The position numbers and the translations under genes were made by a program. Under the pieces are notes generated by a model. It ran no database searches, had not been told where the DNA came from, and was given only the letters and a program-made list of their open reading frames with translations. Source: Rhabdophis nuchalis (taxonomy: Eukaryota > Chordata > Lepidosauria > Squamata > Natricidae). From it: a stretch of 64,000 nucleotides of DNA. The stretch is from the NCBI GenBank assembly GCA_039707465.1, contig CM077643.1:334086919-334150918 (forward strand), in the 5' to 3' direction. This document shows, in pieces, positions 44,751 to 56,461 of this stretch; the stretch's first letter is position 1, and each line of letters starts with the position of its first letter.

Positions 44751-44856
44751 GCTGATAAATAAATAAACAAGGGAGACTAGGATAGATCTATTTCGAGATA
44801 GATCTATTTCAAAATAGATCTATCCTAGTCTCCCTTGTTTATTTATTTAGCAGCTC
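44749..44856. repeat. 45-bp-arm hairpin, class unknown
   Basis: The left arm 44749-44793 and right arm 44812-44856 are complementary at 44 of 45 positions, with an 18-base spacer that is itself partly palindromic (agatagatctatttc). It abuts the L2 tail. No target duplication was found. Confidence 0.85.
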
Positions 44857-44861
44857 GAAAC

Positions 44862-44925
44862 CTAACACACACACATACATACACACACACACACAAATAC
44901 AGACACACGCACACACACAAATATA
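44862..44925. repeat. CA-rich microsatellite region
   Basis: Interrupted (CA)n and CATA units. Confidence 0.8.
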
Positions 44926-44929
44926 AATA

Positions 44930-45545
44930 TAAATGTAAATAAAAGAGAAACTCCGAACGATTGCAGAGGGACTTCTCTTAGTCCACAGGGTTACAGTTCT
45001 AGCTATTAAATTCTAGTGAAGCAGGTCTCAAAAAGGAAACCGATTACTGTAACAGCAAAGAATTCTAGCAACGGGGTACCATTTAACCGTTATAGACCTC
45101 CAGGGAGGGCAGATTTTCCAGATTTAGCTTTCAATTCAGAACAGATGGACACCTTTCCAACACAATCTTCAAAGAGCTATCATGTGCAACACTAACGATC
45201 CCCACTTTTTATGTTAAAAATATGTTGCTAATTGACTCTGGCTATTCTATTGAATATATGATTCAGAGCAATGTGTTTAATTATGGGGAGGCAAGAGAAA
45301 AGGGCAAGAATGAGCAATAAACTAAAATTACAAAGCACAGGCTGCTTGTGGTATTTGGCTAAAAAAGAGAGAGAGAGAACTCTGCCATTGTTCTTCTGGC
45401 TGTCAATCACATATTTTCCTTTTCTTTCTATTGCATAATAGGAATATGTGTGTCAGCTTGTGGAAAGCATAGGTTATAGATTCTGTTTCTTAGTGTTGTT
45501 GCTAATATGCTCAATAAAAGGTTGTTCCAAAGACTGTGGTCCTAG
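44930..45545. other. No gene recognised
   Basis: Nothing assignable. Confidence 0.5.
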
Positions 45546-45557
45546 CAAACTCTAATG

Positions 45558-45744
45558 CAGTGGTCTCAAACTCAATTTACCTGGGGGCCACTGGAGGCAG
45601 AGTCTGGGTGAGGCTGGGCCGCATAAGGGATTCACTCCCCCTGTGGGCCGCACTAATATTATACTTTCATATCACGGTGGTGGTCACAAGATACCGTCCT
45701 GCGGGCCGCAATTGGCCTGCGGGCCGCGAGTTTGAGACCTCCTG
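45558..45744. mobile_element. hAT element (GTGGTCTCAAACTC family)
   Basis: Termini cagtggtctcaaactcaatt and cgcgagtttgagacctcctg, flanked by ctctaatg at 45550-45557 and 45745-45752. Confidence 0.87.
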
Positions 45745-45754
45745 CTCTAATGGC

Positions 45755-46510
45755 TCTATCAATACTATTGTGGTTGGAGTTGGACATATAACAGAGTCTC
45801 TGATGAAGACTGCAAATTTCAACAAGCTCAAATCAGAGGACAGAGTTTATACTGTCTTCAAGAGCATTTCACTAACTTAGATATCTTGGCCTGAAACTAT
45901 TGAAAGTTTTATACACCCTGCTGTTTCTGTAGTTTATGGATATTACTCAGCTATTCTACACAATCTCTTTTTTATTTTATGTGTTGTTGCAATATGCTTC
46001 CAACAAACAGATGCCTTATCTTCCTCTGACTTACTTTTCCAGCGTGCAGGCAACACGATTTTCCTTCTCCACCAAATAAGGATACAAACCTGAAACTGTA
46101 GATCTAAATCTCAGAGTTCACCAAAATATTTGGATTCTGGGCTTTGGGGCAGAGCCATCTCTGGTATCATAAATATGTCCTGCATTAATTTTCTGAAGAT
46201 TAATTTTTTTGAGAAATTGCCCGTCCTTTTTCTTGTTCTCTTTTTTTTAGTCGGACAAATGCAAATGAGCATCCAAGCTGACAATTTCAGTATAAAACTG
46301 TTACTGGATTTGGGAAGAGAGCTTAGCAGGCCTCCCGCGGTCTCTTTCTCCTGGATTTCTTGGGCCTAACAAAGCAGTCAACATGGCTGCCCTTTGACAG
46401 CCAGAAAAAAGGGAATATCTTGGATTGTGTTTCAATAATCTCAAAAGGGAGATGGGATGGTCATAATGGATGGAGACAATTTAACTTTCTGCCCTTTAAG
46501 GGGAAGGGGA
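45755..46510. other. No gene recognised
   Basis: Nothing assignable. Confidence 0.5.
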
Positions 46511-46520
46511 TAGCCTAGCC

Positions 46521-46976
46521 CAGGAGTCCCCAACCTTTTTTGCACCAGGGACCGGTTTCATTAAAAAAAAAATTCTGCGGACCGGCTGGCGAAGAAGAGG
46601 AGCGGGGGGGAGGGGGAACAGGTGGCGCATGTGCATGCGGGGGGAGGGGGAACAGGCGGCGCATGTGTACGCGGGGAGAGGGGGAACAGGCGGCGCATGC
46701 ACACATGGGGGGAAGTTGGCTCACTCGGCCCTCTAGGGCCTCCAATGGTGCGAACAGCCGCGCCTGCGCATGTGCACGCGGGAGGGAATCGACTCACTCG
46801 GCCCTCTAGGGCCTCCAACGGCATGAACAGCCGCGCCTGCACTCTCCCACATCTGGGCCGCGCTCTGCCCAGGAGGCTGCCCCCTCCTCCCTCCTCCTCC
46901 TCTCCGGCCCTGTGGCCTGGTTCCTATCAAGCCACGGACCGGCACCGGTCCACGGCCCAAGGGTTGGGGACCCCTG
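46521..46976. mobile_element. hAT element (GGGGTCCCCAACC family), inverted orientation
   Basis: Termini caggagtccccaaccttttt and gggttggggacccctg, flanked by gcctagcc at 46513-46520 and 46977-46984. It contains a 36-40-bp tandem unit (ggggaacaggcggcgcatg) repeated three times. Confidence 0.88.
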
Positions 46977-46984
46977 GCCTAGCC

Positions 46985-47397
46985 CACCGATGGCTAACCT
47001 TTTCTGGACTGAGTGCCCAAAGCATGAGCCCAAACCCCCAAAATGTAATGCGTGTGTGCCCCCTGCACATGTGCGTGGCCTCCTGCATGCACCCCACCCT
47101 CTGCATATGCACACACACCCCTGCATGCCCCACACATCCTATGCATGTGTGCGCAGTCCCCTGCACATGCGCACCCCTATATTCATATCCATCCCCTTCA
47201 TACACCCACCCTCCACGCATGTGCACGCAAGCCCCCCACATGTGCCCTGCCCCCATGGGCAGAGACCCAAAGACCAGCTGGCTGGCAGAAGGCACGCGCA
47301 CATGCACAACAGAACTGAACTGGGGCAACGGCTCATGTGCCATCAGAGAGGGTGCTGTGTGCCACCTCTGACACACGTGCCATAAGTTCTCCATAGG
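46985..47397. mobile_element. hAT element (GTGATGGCGAACC family), decayed
   Basis: Left end caccgatggctaaccttttc and right end gtgccataagttctccatag; the interior is CA-rich (cccctgcacatgcgcac). It abuts the previous element; no matching duplication. Confidence 0.65.
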
Positions 47398-47401
47398 TTT
47401 G

Positions 47402-47530
47402 CAGGGGTGTCAAACTCGCAGCCCACAGGCCAGATGCGTCATGTGCTGGCCCCACCCAGTTTAGCGAAGGGGGGAAAGTCCCGATATGTCACATGACACC
47501 ACTGTGACAACATGCTTTTGACACACTTGT
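47402..47530. mobile_element. hAT MITE (GGGGTGTCAAACT family, short)
   Basis: Starts caggggtgtcaaactcgcag and ends near tgcttttgacacacttg; similar in length to 51473-51601. Confidence 0.7.
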
Positions 47531-47669
47531 AGAATCTAAGCATATGGGTGTCTGAAACACTTTAACCCAGCTATATCTTTTTTTGAGGATTGCACAACTG
47601 CTTTCTGCAGCTCTGGAATAGTCATGGAAAATTTCGTGTAAGGAGTTATAGAAAGTTGTAATGTGTGCA

Positions 47670-47832
47670 GAAACTAAGATTTTAGCACGGGTTTTAATTT
47701 AATTTAATATGTTTTTAATAGTGTATATTGTCTTTTGTTATGGTTTTAATAATGCCTGTGCGCCGCCCTGAGTCCTAACAAGGAGAAGGGCGGGGTATAA
47801 ATTCGAAAAATAAAATAAATAAATAAGTAAGA
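47670..47832 (+). mobile_element. L2 LINE 3' UTR
   Basis: aagattttagcacgggtttt, then gcctgtgcgccgccctgagt, ggagaagggcggggtataaa and an (AAAT)n tail. Confidence 0.8.
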
Positions 47833-47962
47833 GAGCTAATATGCATTTTTAATGTGTCGTTATTTTCTTTCAGAATTTATTTTGAATTCCCAGTCTAGCC
47901 TGAGCCTTAGACTTTCCAAATGGCTCTTCATCCAGGAATTAATCAAGTTTAGCTTTCTAGAT

Positions 47963-48230
47963 CAGAGGTAGTCAACCTTTTTACACCTACCACCCACTTT
48001 TGTATCTCTATTAGTAATAAAAGTTTCTAACCGCCCACAGGTTCCACAGTAATGGTGATTTTATGAAAACCTAATGAAAATGTTTTAAAATAATGCTATG
48101 ATATTTTTTAAAAAAGTCAATTAAATTTAAAAAAAAGGAAAGTGCTTCAGTATGGAACAAAACCTCTACCACCACCATGAAAGCTGGAATGCCCACTAGT
48201 GGGCAGTAGGGACCAGGTTGATTACCACTG
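47963..48230. mobile_element. hAT element (GAGGTAGTCAACC family)
   Basis: Termini cagaggtagtcaaccttttt and ccaggttgattaccactg, flanked by ttctagat at 47955-47962 and 48231-48238. The interior is AT-rich. Confidence 0.87.
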
Positions 48231-48668
48231 TTCTAGATTATCCCAAGGTGCATAAATACTGCCACCTACTGGCTTTAATCTGTCATCATGTCCTATGTTA
48301 TGGACATTGAGCTACAATCTCTATCTATGTATAGAATATGATATAGAAAAATAATCAATGTCTAATTATTCCCCTTCAAAGAAACTGAGAACTTGCATAA
48401 CTCTGGTCCTACTCAGTGACACTGTTTTGGCTTCAGGAAATTTCTCATCAGTGAAGGAAGGGACTGGCAAAATTAGAAAATATTTTCTAAACTGGTTTCT
48501 TCCTGTAAGAATGAACAACTCTGTATTAGTTTCTTTTACAGTCAGAGAACAAAAAAAGACAACTGTTATGGTAGGATTTCAGGCAAAGGTGACTCCAGAA
48601 GTAAGAGAACTGTGGTTTAAAAATAATCTCAATCACTACTGGTTTACAGTGCAGATGGTCTATATAGC

Positions 48669-49005
48669 AGCAGTCCCCAACCTTTGCAGCTTGGTGGGTG
48701 CAAAGGTGGGTGGGGAGGAAGAGGGGAACTGGGCCATGTGAGTGGCGGGTTGTCATGCACATGCAGCCCTTGCATGAGTGGTGGGCCAGCACACACATGC
48801 ACTCTTGTGTGAGCAGCGGGCCAGTGTGTATGGACACAACTCAACTTGCACATGCAGCGGCTGGCATGCACACACAAGTGCCCCCAGCTTATCAATCGTG
48901 CAAGTTGAGCTGCATGTTCATGCACAGGCTCCAGCCAGCCACTCATGACCCAATTCTGAATAAGCCATGGCCTGGTAGTGGCCCATGGCCTGAGGAGCAT
49001 ATAGT
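48669..49005. mobile_element. hAT-like element (AGTCCCCAACC)
   Basis: Left end cagtccccaacctttgcagc; CA/TG-rich interior and near the right side agccatggcctggtagtggc. The right terminus is not clear. Confidence 0.5.
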
Positions 49006-49475
49006 GCAATCTCCAAACAACAAATAATTCTTTTTAAAAAGACTAAAATATTGTTAGACCACCACACGCCATACATAAAAATAATTGTCCTTCCCAATAG
49101 CAACTTTGATATTTGGTGAAACTGAAGACAAAAATGAAAGAGAAAAAATATTAGAGGCTAATTCTAATATGTTTACAATTGAATTACAGTTGTTTTAAAA
49201 TGACACGTTCAATATTCTAACTTGCATAGTATTAATGCATTCAATTGTGTTGAAATCATCACTATTATCATTGAATCAAACATCTGGATTTAACAATTTC
49301 TAGTTGTTAGTTTTAAAAAAGTATACACATTACAGAGCAACCTATGCACTAAAAATCATGTTAGAAGAGGGGATGGGGAAAACTCTTGTGTTTCCTTTTT
49401 ATATTAACAGATCAACCCATCTGTGTATTATTAGGCACCATTTACATGATTCTTCCTTGCTCCATCTTCCCACTT

Positions 49476-49765
49476 GTAATAGCAATAGCACTTAGACAAG
49501 GGATGTCCAAACTTGGGAACTTTAAGACTTGTGGACTTCAACTCTCAGAATTCCCCAGCCAGCTATGCTGGCTGGGGAATTCTGGGAGTTGAAGTCCACA
49601 AGTCTTAAAGTTCCCAAGTTTGGACATTCCTGACTTAGACTTATACATCACTTCACAGTGGTTTAACAGCTGTCTCTAAGTGGTTTACAGAGTCAGCATA
49701 TTGCCCCCAACAATCTGAGCCCCCATTTTACCGACCTTGGAAGGACTTCTGCCATACTCAAGTAG
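49476..49765 (-). mobile_element. Squamate tRNA-derived SINE, 3' half, interrupted by a hairpin MITE
   Basis: Complement of the SINE at 59985: aatagcaatagcacttagac, then after the insertion ttatacatcacttcacagtg, gtttacagagtcagcatatt and ccattttaccgaccttggaa. The tRNA head is missing. Confidence 0.8.
49498..49632. mobile_element. hAT hairpin MITE, nested in SINE
   Basis: A 135-bp near-perfect hairpin beginning aagggatgtccaaacttggg, flanked by acttagac at 49490-49497 and 49633-49640. The duplicated octamer is part of the SINE consensus. Confidence 0.9.
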
Positions 49766-49769
49766 CAGA

Positions 49770-51418
49770 AAAATATGTGTTGTGATGAATCTTAAGAGAA
49801 TATATAATTAAATATATTTGTAATGTTGGACTTACAGCAGAGCTGTAAATCAGTCAAACCTTAGCATTTAAAATACATGTTTATGGCCAACAACAGTCTG
49901 GCCAGCCTAAACTTGTTGGGGTATTTTAATCACAAATGAGGCCTTTTAACAGATTAGGTAAAATCAGTTTAAACAGTTCTTCATTAAGATAAGACTTGCC
50001 CTATAGAAAGATAGTTTAAAATGCTGGTAAACATTATGATTTAAGATTTTCCAGAAAAATAATTCCTCTGTCTATTTAATAGAGTCAACCAATAACAAAT
50101 TGTCAACAGATTGAAACAACAATATTGTAGTTTAGAATATATATTATCCTCCCAGAAGTGATTCTGTGGCTGAAATATATCGCACATTTTGTCTTGTTGA
50201 AATAAAATGTGATAAAAACTTATTTTGCACTTTTAAAAATTTAAAATTATTACATTTATTTTCTTATTTTTTCTTCTATAAAGTTATTACTAATAATAAC
50301 TGGTTTATTTCCATCCATTTTCTATATCCCTATGAACAATGCTTTGTTCATAGTCATTTTATATGAAGAGTCTCCTGTAATTATGACAAAAGAAGAAGTG
50401 TAGACAACTGCTACAACATTCAGAACATCTCCAAGAGATGGTTATCCCATCATCCTTTAGAAGAGTGAACTGGGCAGGTCAGTTCTACTTGCAGAAAGAG
50501 GTCTTGAAGATACTATGGTGCCAAGCCATTACTGTCTTTCATCACTTACATATGGATTTCAGCAGGTTTATTGATGAAAATCTTTAAAGGCAGTCTATCA
50601 TCAATCTCGACTCCCAGGTTTCTTCGGACTAAAGAGATCTGCAGCTGGCAAATTTGAAAATCAAAGGAAGCAACTGAAAAGGGAGAGAAGAGATGATCAG
50701 GATGGCATTAGCTCTGGCTGCTTTGATTTAGCGGTCATCCAGATTCTTGCTGCCCAGATATGGTAGCTGTCAATGTGGACTGGGTCCTTGGAGGATGATT
50801 TAATTAATCCTGATAATCTTCTGGACTTCTCTTCATGTGTTCAATTTTATTGAACAACTAAGATAAAGTTTTTCAATTGTTTGCTACCTAAAGGTTAGGA
50901 AAACAAATAGTGCAAACCTCTTGGAATATTTTACTGGTAGACTTGTCTGCTATTAGGGAATGCTGTGCAGATCTGATATTGAATTCATTCAGTTTAACTG
51001 TAACACATCCATCAGTGTTTTTACACCTATAGTATTTTACTTTTATCTTTTGCCATCATTAATTATTCCAGAAAAATATGTTAGCCACTACGATAATCAG
51101 CAGAATCCATGCACTCTCTTCTTTCAAGCATGCATAATTCTAGAAAAACTACTTTACGCTCTGAGAAAAGTAGATTTTATGCCGTGCTCCATTAGGAACC
51201 ATAATCAGTAGAAGAGGTAAACAAAGCAGAATATTAGCTCAAAACCCTGATTTTGGATGGATGACCAGATCTGGCAAGGTGAATCCATCCTTATTCAGAG
51301 GGCTCAGATTCTGAAAAATCTTTACTGTCATCAAGCCCATGCACACGATGGAGAGTCACATTATTGTAGCCATCTTTTAAAAAATCTAATAAATAAATAT
51401 GCTTTTGAGCATCTGTAT
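49770..51418. other. No gene recognised
   Basis: AT-rich; several short frames but no repeat or exon that I can support. Confidence 0.5.
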
Positions 51419-51472
51419 TATTATTCATTGCGTGCTATCAGGTCTTTTTCAACTCGTAGCAGCTACATAGAT

Positions 51473-51601
51473 CAGGGGTGTCAAACTGGCAGCCTGCGAG
51501 CCAGATGCCTCATGCACAGGTCATGTCCATCCTAGCTCTGGAAAAATGTGTTGTGAAAGATCACTTGATGGCAATGTGACACAGCGAGTTTGACACTTGT
51601 G
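51473..51601. mobile_element. hAT MITE (GGGGTGTCAAACT family), nested in BovB
   Basis: Termini caggggtgtcaaactggcag and gcgagtttgacacttgtg, flanked by acatagat at 51465-51472 and 51602-51609. Confidence 0.87.
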
Positions 51602-51745
51602 ACATAGATAAATCTTCTCCATGACCATCTGTCCCTAACCTGGCCTTTCAGGTCTTCTAATGGTGCACTTGCCTCTCTAATTAAGTCTATTGCCTTAACT
51701 ACTGGTGGCCCTCTTCTTGTCTTTCCTTCTACCTCTCCCAACATT

Positions 51746-52232
51746 TAAGCTTTTTATTTATTTTATTTATTTTATTTTATTACATTTATATCCCGCCCTT
51801 CTCCGCAGAGGACCCAGGGCGGCGCACAGGAGATTTAAAAAACATACAAAATAGAAAATAGATAAATAATTTAAAATATATATTAAATGATCCCGATCCT
51901 ATGCTAAAAACCAATTGTTAAAAACCCAATTTAAAACTTTCCTAAAAGTCCCCATGGGAGGTTAGGCTAGGCCGGCTTGATGGAAAAAGTATGTCTTTAG
52001 ACATTTGCGGAAGAGGCGGAGGTCGGTGATGGTCCGGAGTTCAGGGGGTAGGTCGTTCCAAAGGGCGGGGCCCGCCACAGAGAAGGCTCTTCCCCTGGGT
52101 GTCGCCAGTCGGCATTGTCCGGCCGACGGCACCCTGAGAAGGCCCTCTCTGTGGGAGCGGATCGGTCTAAGGGATGTATGGGGCAGGAGACGGTCTCGCA
52201 TATAACTAGGCCCTGAGCCATGGAGCGCTTAA
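51746..52232 (-). mobile_element. L2 LINE 3' end, nested in BovB
   Basis: Minus-strand frame 52201-51962 carries the L2 C-terminal block to LKTYFFHQAGLA, then a 3' UTR with the complement of cgccctgggtcctctgcgga and an (AAAT)n tail at 51750-51785. Close to the copies at 3190 and 57440. Confidence 0.87.
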
Positions 52233-52761
52233 AGAGCTATGTTTTTGAATAATGTGTCTGAAGTAGAATAATTTGAATCTGGTTATTTGTGTCTCGAAGA
52301 ACTCTGCATTGATTTATTCAAGGATCGATCTATTTGTTTTCTTGGCTATCGACACAGTATTCCTAGCAGCCGTCTCCAACACTGAAGTTCTAAAGTGTCA
52401 ATATTTTCCCTATCCTGCTTTTCAAAGTCCAGGTTTTACTTCCATAGAGTGTCGCAAGGAATATCGTAGTTTGCACAATTCAGATCTTTGCACATGTAGT
52501 CACATGATGGCATTTGAATATCTTCTCCAAGCCTGTCATGGCTACCCTTCCAAGTGCTAGTCTGTGGTGTATTTCCTGAATGCTTGTTCTTTTAACTGTT
52601 GATCTGGATTCTGATTTACATATGCACAATTTCAGGAAATACATTCTGCTTTGTCAATTTGTTGAGCTTTGCCTTTCATATATTTCAACAGTTTCAATTT
52701 AATTCTATGCAAAACTTTCAGAAACACACAGAATATAGTTCATTATTTGCCTCCTGTATTT

Positions 52762-53990
52762 CCATATATATTCACTTTGTTCTGCTGGTATGATTTTCAC
52801 AGACCGTAGATAATCACAGGTTTGCTTTCCAGAAACAAAAATAGTTTGGGATGATGCTTTTAAATGTTGACTGTCATACATAAATGAAACCAAGGAGCCA
52901 CACCTCATCATAGATTTAACTATATATAATTATAATCTTCAGAATTTTGAACAAAATGAAAATATCCTGAACTACTGAATTGTTTAATTTGCCAATATTC
53001 AGTTGTTCATCTATCTACAGAGTCCACAAAACAAGATTTATTGGGCAATGCTTCATTTAGATTTATTTCTGATTTCTGTTCGTTTATCAAGAGTTAATAG
53101 CTATGGTCTTAAAACCAAACTTACAAATAATTGAAGTCACACTGCTAAGGTTTTTTTTTCAGGATTAGTTTAATCAGTTCTATACTTATATATTCTTATT
53201 ATATATAATATTATATATTATATATTATGTATTATTATATTATATATTATTATATATTATACTTATATATTCTGGATGTGGAGCAGTTTAGGAAAATGTA
53301 GAGTAGACTGCTTTTTGGAATTTAATTTTTTCACCTTAATAGAAATATTTCTGAGTAATGTCTGGTTAAGGACACTTCATGGACATTAATTATTAACTTT
53401 TTATTATTAGGGTCTAATTTTCATGCTAATTTTCATCCAGTGATCAACCTGGAATCCATAAGTTTTTATACTACTGTCCAGTGAATTATCAGGAATTCCA
53501 AAGAATTTTCCTCCTGTTATCAATAGTTTTTCTCCCTAAAACGTTTATTATAAAACCATCCTAATATGAATTTAGATGACTTCATCCAGATGACTAAATC
53601 AGATTTTGTTTACTGTAATTCTCCAGATTTTCTTAGTGAGTGCTTTGAGACCTTAAGGGGAACATTTGGTAGGTTAACATGGGAACTAGTATGGCCAAAA
53701 GATATATAGAAGGGTCAAGATAATCCCTCTGGTCAAAGGGAACAAGAGAATATGGCTCCTTTTTGCATATTAAAAGGACAGTTTGCGTTAGCAATGTTTA
53801 AAACATAGCTTAGCTTCTCCAGAAAATCCTACAAGTGCAGAATTTTGTTGAATGCCACTAGGGTGAACCCTCATCTTGCTGAGAGCAGTGTCTGAGTATA
53901 AATAAATCTTATACCATAGAAATCTATGTGAAAGCTGAATGCATCTGTTTCACCACTCCAAAGTGGAATTGGAATCACTGTGAGTTTATT
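52762..53990. other. No gene recognised
   Basis: AT-rich, apart from the AT repeat noted separately. Confidence 0.5.
53186..53272. repeat. AT-rich (TATTATA)n-like satellite
   Basis: Alternating tatatta/ttatata units over about 85 bp with many short palindromes. Confidence 0.8.
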
Positions 53991-54173
53991 ATAAGTACTA
54001 TATGACTATGTATGATTAGTTTTGTGAGGCCACATTTGGAAAATTGCACCCAGTTCTGTTCACCATGATAGAATAAAGATGTTGAGGCCCCAGAAAGAGT
54101 ACAGAGAAGATCAACAAAGATAAAGAGGATAAATCATAGAAAGAATGGCTGAGAGAACTACATATGTCTAGTC

Positions 54174-54655
54174 CAGTGGTGGGTTGCCAATTTTTTACTA
54201 CCAGTTCGGGTGCGCTTGTGCATCCGGGCGGAGGGAAGAGGAGAGGAATAGAAGAGAGGGTAGGAGGGGGAAAGAAATGAGGAGCGGAAAGGGGGGAGAG
54301 GAGGATGGGAGAAGAAGGGGAAATAGAGTAGGGAAGGATGACAGGGGGAGGAAAGGAGGTCAGGCGGAGGAGGAGAGAGAGAGAGAAGAGTGATGGATAA
54401 GGATAAATATGGTGTATGGAAGAGCTAATAATTGTGTTTCAGGAGTTGATGGTAAGATGAGTTGATGCAAACATTTGATAATATAAAATGATGCTGGCTA
54501 TGTAATTGTATACATGTGATTATATGTGATGAAAATGAAAAAAAATAAAAAATTCTATTGATAAAAAGAAGCGTCCAGGCAGTTGGGCGGAGCCTCCCAC
54601 TGCTGCTACTACCGGTTTGCCCAATCCACACTGAACCGAGAGCAACCCACCTCTG
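54174..54655. mobile_element. hAT-like element (GTGGTGGGTTGCC family), nested in CR1 and itself interrupted
   Basis: Termini cagtggtgggttgccaattt and gagagcaacccacctctg, flanked by gtctagtc at 54166-54173 and 54656-54663. A purine-rich retroposed block fills most of it. Confidence 0.85.
54215..54570 (+). mobile_element. Retroposed 3' end with polypurine tract (LINE-1-like), nested
   Basis: A purine block to about 54390, then gagtgatggataaggataaa and atggtgtatggaagagct, and an A-rich tail before 54570. It is the same family as 40430-40794, in the other orientation. Target duplication not clear. Confidence 0.65.
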
Positions 54656-54989
54656 GTCTAGTCTAAGAAAAGATAAAGACTAGGCATGAGATGATAGAAG
54701 ACTTCCAGTACTTGAGGGGCTGTCATAGAGAAGAGGGGATTACCTAATGTCTAAAGCACTGAGTGTTAGATACAAAATAATGGGTGGAAGATCATTAAAA
54801 AGAGATCCAACCAAGAACTTCCTGACAGCGAGAAAGACTTGACCCCAGAAATTGTGAGTGGTTCATCACTGGAGGTCTTTAAGAAGAGATTGGACAACCA
54901 TTTGTCTGGAATAGTATAAAATTGGAGGAGGTGGACTAGAAAACCTCCAAGGTCCCTTCCAACCTTGTTCCATTTTCTAGTATAATTTT

Positions 54990-56005
54990 TATGATTGGCC
55001 TTTATCAGAAGGAATATGAACATTAGTGTACTCTTGGACAACAACTAATTTTTATGATTCCATTCCATTTTTGTTCTGAATTAGTTCTATCAAATCTGGC
55101 AGTTGACAGATTAGTTGGGAGAAGCAATCTGGAATCATAACTCTGGGAGCTCATTATCTGTGGGTGTTTTCATCAATAATGCTAAGAATGCTGTTATGTC
55201 TGCAATGTGCTGATCTGTGTGTATTATCTTCATGTGAGATAGAAAGAGAGGAATGTTATTTTTTTAAAAAATGATTTGAGGCAATGCATTTAGAAGAAAT
55301 GTAAATAAGAATAAATGCTACTTTCTTTCCAGTATTTTATTGATACTTGTGAAAATGCCCCCAGGCTACTGTCCTGCCATCCCATGCCTGCCTTTTGCTC
55401 CCTTTGGGCCCACAGCCATTTTCTTGATGTTTATAAAGTTTCCTGTTTAATAAATTAAAAAAAACCTCAATAGGTCTTTTGGCTAACTGCCGATGACACT
55501 GGAATTTTTGGCTTCCTGTTTCTACACGCATAGTCTAATCTTCAACACACTGGCTTTATCTGCTCCATTTTTCTGGCCCCTGGACGTAATTTGTCTGCCT
55601 TTGCTGTAATCCCACTGAGGTCTACTGTGGCTTCCTGGCTTTTTGCCCAGCATGAATTTTATCTGTTTATTTCTTGACATTGGAACAAATTCTAATCCAG
55701 GCATGGATCCTGGCTACTGACTGCAGCCTTACTTCAATCTAGTTTTTGCAAACAACATATGGCAGGCTAAACCTCCAACTGGATTCCACAATGTCAAAAT
55801 TGCACTTGAGAGCTCCCTTAATGGAATGCTGGTCTGCAGAACGTAAATCTCGTGCAAATATAAAAATAGGTGTTGTCAAGAAAAGATCGAGCCTTCCCCA
55901 GTTTTCTGGTGGACAAGGCTCAGCTGCATTTAACTGAGATAATTCTGTATGGAATCAGCTTGAATCCTGCTCAGTTACTGGCTCTAAGCAAGTGGCTATA
56001 TCTCA
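54990..56005. other. No gene recognised
   Basis: Nothing assignable. A frame at 55746-55937 and its neighbours have no family resemblance. Confidence 0.45.
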
Positions 56006-56013
56006 GCCTCATC

Positions 56014-56459
56014 CAGGGGTGGACTTCAAAAATTGCAGCAATGGGTTTACTGCCCCGTTGCTGGGTGGATGTGGCCAGGTGGGCATGGCCTAGTTGGCCT
56101 CTTGCACCATGGCGGGAAGGAGGTGTTTTTCTCCCTCCCCAGGCTCCAGAGGCTTTTCTCAAGCCTCTGGGAAGGTGAAAACTGCTTTCCCTGGGCTCCG
56201 GAGGCTCTCTGGAGGCCAGAAACAGGCCTATTTCCAGACTTTCAGAACTTCTGGTAGGCCCATTTTCCCCCCTCCCTGAGCCTCCGTATGGGCCCTGCAC
56301 TTAGCTGGCATGATGAACAGGCCGCGTGGAGACTCCTAGGAGGGGAGGGTGGGGTGGGTGTGGCCAGCCAGGGGTGTCATTTGGGGATTGGCTGAACTGT
56401 GCAGAGTCCTAGCTAGAGGGTTGCCTGAACCTGTGCTAACCCCCAGCAGCCCATCCCTG
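56014..56459. mobile_element. hAT-like element (CAGGGGTGGACTTC family)
   Basis: Termini caggggtggacttcaaaaat and agcagcccatccctg. The flanks gcctcatc and gccctcat match only with a one-base gap. GC-rich interior with the tcctagg and gggaagg motifs of the other GC-rich hAT copies. Confidence 0.65.
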
Positions 56460-56461
56460 GC

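Larger units (their letters stand above)
51420..52760 (-). mobile_element. BovB (RTE-clade) LINE 3' part with two insertions
   Basis: Read on plus: attgcgtgctatcaggtctt and gaccatctgtccctaacctg with tcaggtcttctaatggtgca match the squamate BovB 3' end in antisense. After the L2 insertion it continues with cacagtattcctagcagccg and tgtcgcaaggaatatcgtag, also present at 59850. Reverse transcriptase is not included. A hAT MITE at 51473 and an L2 at 51746 interrupt it. Confidence 0.72.
54000..54985 (+). mobile_element. CR1 LINE ORF2 end, interrupted
   Basis: Decayed gtgaggccacatttggaaaa and agaaagagtacagagaagat before 54174; after the insertion agatgatagaagacttccag, ttcatcactggaggtcttta and aaggtcccttccaaccttgt. 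Heavily mutated. Confidence 0.8.

Noticed and set aside
46622..47385. 249-, 157- and 155-codon open frames
   Set aside because: They span the tandem units and CA-rich interiors of two hAT elements. The Cys/His/Thr-rich composition follows from CA/TG repeats.
48358..48741. 127-codon plus-strand open frame
   Set aside because: No recognisable motif, and its end runs into a hAT-like element at 48669. No splice or promoter context.
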